From NCBI GenBank assembly GCA_024641895.1, contig JAHECE010000134.1, positions 1-7,301 on the forward strand: a stretch of 7,301 bases of DNA, written 5' to 3'. The notes under the pieces were generated by a model. That model made no database searches. It saw only the letters and a program-made list of their open reading frames with translations, and was not told the DNA's origin. The stretch's first letter is position 1, and every line of letters starts with the position of its first letter. The translations under genes were made by a program, and so were the position numbers. This stretch comes from Actinomycetales bacterium (GTDB lineage Bacteria; Actinomycetota; Actinomycetes; Actinomycetales; JAHECE01). This document shows, in pieces, positions 5,619 through 7,301 of the stretch.

Positions 5619-6983
5619 ATGGCACCAACCCATGAGGTCGACGTCGAAGCCCAGATCGGCCAATGGCGCGCCTACGTCCTACGCCATCAGGCGATGCACC
5701 CCTCGGACGTCGCCGAGCTCGAGGACCACCTGCGTGACCAGGTCGCCGACCTCCAGCAGGTAGGCCTGTCGGAGGACGAGGCCTTCCTCGTCTCGGTGAA
5801 GCGGTTGGGCAGCCTCGACGTCCTCTCCCGGGAGTTCGCGCGTGAGCACTCAGAGCGGCTGTGGAAGCAGCTCGTCCTGACGCCAGGCCTGGACCAGCCG
5901 GGCGGACGAGGTACCCGAGACCTCGCGGTGGCGCTCGGCTTCGCCGTCGGCGCCGCACTCGCGATCAGGCTGCCCGCCCTGGCCGGACTCGACATGGCCG
6001 ACGACGCAGGCTTCTACCTGCGCAACCTCAGCCTCTTCGTGCTGCCGTTGCTGGTCGGCTACTTCGCCGTCAGGCGCCGGCTCGGCGCAGCGGCGCTGTC
6101 GCTGCTGGCGCCCCCATTCCTCGTGGCGGCCGTGGTGGCCAACGTGTACCCCTTCACCGCGACCGGGGCGACCGAGCTGCTGGTCGCCATCCACCTCCCG
6201 ATCGCCCTCTGGTTCGTCGTCGGCCTGGCCTACGCGGCGGGCGACTGGCGCTCCCGACGTCGGCGCATGGACTTCATCCGTTTCACCGGAGAGTGGGTCG
6301 TCTACTACGCGCTCATCGCCCTCGGTGGTGGCGTGCTCACTGCCCTGACCGCGGGGGCGTTCAGCGCGATCGGCCTCGACCTCACAGAGTTCGTCGCGAC
6401 GTGGATGGTCCCGTGCGGCGCGGCCGGCGCCGTTGTCGTCGCGGCATGGCTGGTCGAGGCCAAGCAGTCCGTCGTGGAGAACATGGCGCCCGTCCTCACC
6501 CGAGTGTTCACACCGCTGTTCACGCTCATGCTCGTCGCGTTCCTCGTGGCCGTCGCGTGGACCGGGACCGGCTTCGACATCGAGCGCGACCTGCTGATCA
6601 TCTTCGACCTGCTCCTCGTCCTGGTCCTTGGCCTGCTGCTCTACTCCGTCTCGGCCCGCGACCCGATCGCCCCACCGGAGGCGTTCGACCGCCTGCAGGT
6701 CCTTCTCGTGGGCAGCGCTCTCGTCGTCGACCTCCTGGTCCTGATCGCCATGGTCAGCCGGGTCGCCGACTTCGGACCCAGTCCCAACAAGCTCGCCGCG
6801 TTGGGGCTGAACCTGATCCTTCTCGTCAACCTCGCGTGGTCGGCCCGCCTCTACGCAGGCTTCCTCCGCCGGCGCCGCCCCTTCTCGGCGCTCGAGCGCT
6901 GGCAGACCGGCTACCTGCCTGTCTACGCCGGCTGGGCGGGCGTTGTGGTGGTCGCGTTTCCGCCGGCCTTCGCCTTCGCCTAG
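5619..6983 (+). CDS. polytopic membrane protein with N-terminal permease-prefix (HAAS-like) domain
   Basis: A 454-residue protein. Residues about 8-83 form a soluble helical domain (IGQWRAYVLRHQAMHPSDVAELEDHLRDQ..., GLSEDEAFLVSVKRLGS) like the permease prefix domain that precedes transporter-type membrane regions in many padR-linked proteins. About eleven hydrophobic segments follow (roughly 101-121, 136-150, 157-176, 186-207, 226-247, 260-279, 298-315, 324-343, 360-379, 394-412 and 432-452), separated by arginine-rich loops such as RSRRRR (211-216). No ATP-binding cassette or known transport motif is visible, so function and substrate are unknown. The start is ATG at 5619: GGAGG lies 10 nt upstream and the PadR stop 5 nt upstream; an open frame extends back to 5433 but overlaps padR. 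Likely repressed by PadR through the upstream palindrome. Confidence 0.88.
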   Translation: MAPTHEVDVEAQIGQWRAYVLRHQAMHPSDVAELEDHLRDQVADLQQVGLSEDEAFLVSVKRLGSLDVLSREFAREHSERLWKQLVLTPGLDQPGGRGTRDLAVALGFAVGAALAIRLPALAGLDMADDAGFYLRNLSLFVLPLLVGYFAVRRRLGAAALSLLAPPFLVAAVVANVYPFTATGATELLVAIHLPIALWFVVGLAYAAGDWRSRRRRMDFIRFTGEWVVYYALIALGGGVLTALTAGAFSAIGLDLTEFVATWMVPCGAAGAVVVAAWLVEAKQSVVENMAPVLTRVFTPLFTLMLVAFLVAVAWTGTGFDIERDLLIIFDLLLVLVLGLLLYSVSARDPIAPPEAFDRLQVLLVGSALVVDLLVLIAMVSRVADFGPSPNKLAALGLNLILLVNLAWSARLYAGFLRRRRPFSALERWQTGYLPVYAGWAGVVVVAFPPAFAFA

Positions 6984-7047
6984 GGCCGCGTGACGAAGTG
7001 CCCATCGCGTCGAGTCGGGCAGGTGACGCCGCGGGTGACAGGGCTAC

Positions 7048-7077
7048 CCGGTTCGCCCCCGCTCTCCGACGAACCGG
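7048..7077. terminator. hairpin downstream of the membrane protein gene, possible terminator
   Basis: CCGGTTCG (7048-7055) and CGAACCGG (7070-7077) form a perfect 8-bp stem with a 14-nt loop, 64 nt after the stop codon. There is no T-run. It may end or protect the padR operon transcript. A second hairpin (GGGCCG, GTTCT loop, CGGCCC; 7141-7157) follows. Confidence 0.4.
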
Positions 7078-7091
7078 AACGAGCTCCCACG

Positions 7092-7121
7092 GGGGGTTGC
7101 GGAGCAGGGGGTTGCGGAGAA
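7092..7121. repeat. 15-nt tandem duplication
   Basis: GGGGGTTGCGGAGCA (7092-7106) is followed by GGGGGTTGCGGAGAA (7107-7121), with one mismatch. It lies between the two hairpins after the membrane protein gene. Function unknown; it could be simple slippage. Confidence 0.75.
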
Positions 7122-7204
7122 GGGCGGATTCCCGCGCGAAGGGCCGGTTCTCGGCCCAAGTCCTCATCGACCTTGCACACCTTGGCGTTGCCCCAGATCA
7201 GAAC

Positions 7205-7232
7205 GGAGCCGCCTGTGGGAATCGAACCCACG
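7205..7232 (-). tRNA. 3' fragment of a threonine-type tRNA (T-arm plus acceptor strand), possible att site
   Basis: On the minus strand the segment reads, in order, a T-stem GTGGG, T-loop TTCGATT, T-stem CCCAC, a 7-nt acceptor strand AGGCGGC, then T and CCG. From memory, actinobacterial tRNA-Thr genes end in this way (acceptor AGG(C/G)GGC, base 73 T, then CCA); here the final A is G. Upstream of the T-stem (above 7232) there is no tRNA-Thr variable loop, anticodon stem-loop with T33, or normal D-arm. It therefore looks like a partial tRNA, as left behind when an element integrates at a tRNA 3' end. One alternative: GCTGCCT on the minus strand at 7299-7293 could pair with the acceptor strand (one G-U), giving a degenerate 93-nt tRNA-like unit, but the inside does not fold as a tRNA. 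Confidence 0.55.
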
Positions 7233-7301
7233 GCGCCCAACTGCCTGACCTGCACACTTGGCGCTCCTACCTGGGACGACGCCCGATGTCGCAGGCAGCG
7301 T

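Larger units (their letters stand above)
6984..7204. other. intergenic region without a gene
   Basis: I see no credible coding sequence in these 221 nt. They hold the hairpin at 7048-7077, the 15-nt duplication at 7092-7121 and the hairpin at 7141-7157. Minus-strand open frames through here are rich in Arg, Pro and Gly and run through the tRNA-like segment, so I treat them as chance. Confidence 0.6.

Noticed and set aside
7205..7301. Complete tRNA, selenocysteine tRNA or tmRNA 3' end
   Set aside because: No anticodon loop with T33, no normal D-arm, no matching variable region; the stretch after the T-stem fits a 7-nt tRNA-Thr acceptor strand, not the longer Sec acceptor or the usual tmRNA CAGCTCC end.
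1..7301. CRISPR array, insertion sequence or transposase, toxin-antitoxin or defence genes
   Set aside because: No regularly spaced repeats, transposase motifs or known defence domains were seen; the tandem repeats present are two to four copies of 8-15 nt without spacers.

Overview
The window is GC-rich DNA with actinobacterial traits: third positions are almost all G or C, GTG and TTG starts occur, and a PadR regulator is paired with a permease-prefix membrane protein. This points to a high-GC actinomycetote. No rRNA, 16S-like marker or lineage-specific gene allows a finer placement.

Layout. (1) Positions 56-4269, minus strand, hold a tight four-gene operon in the order sulfatase (4269-2779), formylglycine-generating enzyme (2782-1808), HAD-type phosphatase (1818-1264) and SAM-dependent methyltransferase (1261-56). 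Junctions are a 4-nt overlap, an 11-nt overlap and a 2-nt gap, so translation is probably coupled. The second enzyme should convert the sulfatase active-site cysteine to formylglycine; both copper-binding cysteines of that enzyme are present. The substrate is unknown. The HAD gene seems to carry an in-frame internal deletion that removes the cap domain and motif II. (2) Positions 4270-4546 are intergenic and hold an 8-nt tandem repeat running into a long, almost perfect hairpin. (3) Positions 4547-4921, minus strand, encode a small two-helix membrane protein with a C-terminal SHOCT motif. (4) Positions 4922-5238 are a divergent intergenic region containing a perfect 36-bp palindrome, the likely PadR operator. 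(5) Positions 5239-6983, plus strand, encode a PadR regulator and, 5 nt later, a polytopic membrane protein with an N-terminal permease-prefix domain. (6) Positions 6984-7301 contain no gene. They hold hairpins, a 15-nt duplication and, on the minus strand, a perfect match to the T-arm and 3' acceptor strand of a threonine-type tRNA without a recognisable rest of the tRNA. That is the usual mark of an integration site.

How they work together. The left operon looks like a self-contained cytoplasmic desulfation module (enzyme plus its maturase) with a phosphatase-like and a methyltransferase partner. The right operon looks like a PadR-autoregulated membrane module. Nothing in the sequence links the two functionally. 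The best leads are the truncated HAD protein, the methyltransferase attached to the sulfatase module, the PadR palindrome, and the tRNA 3' fragment at the right edge.
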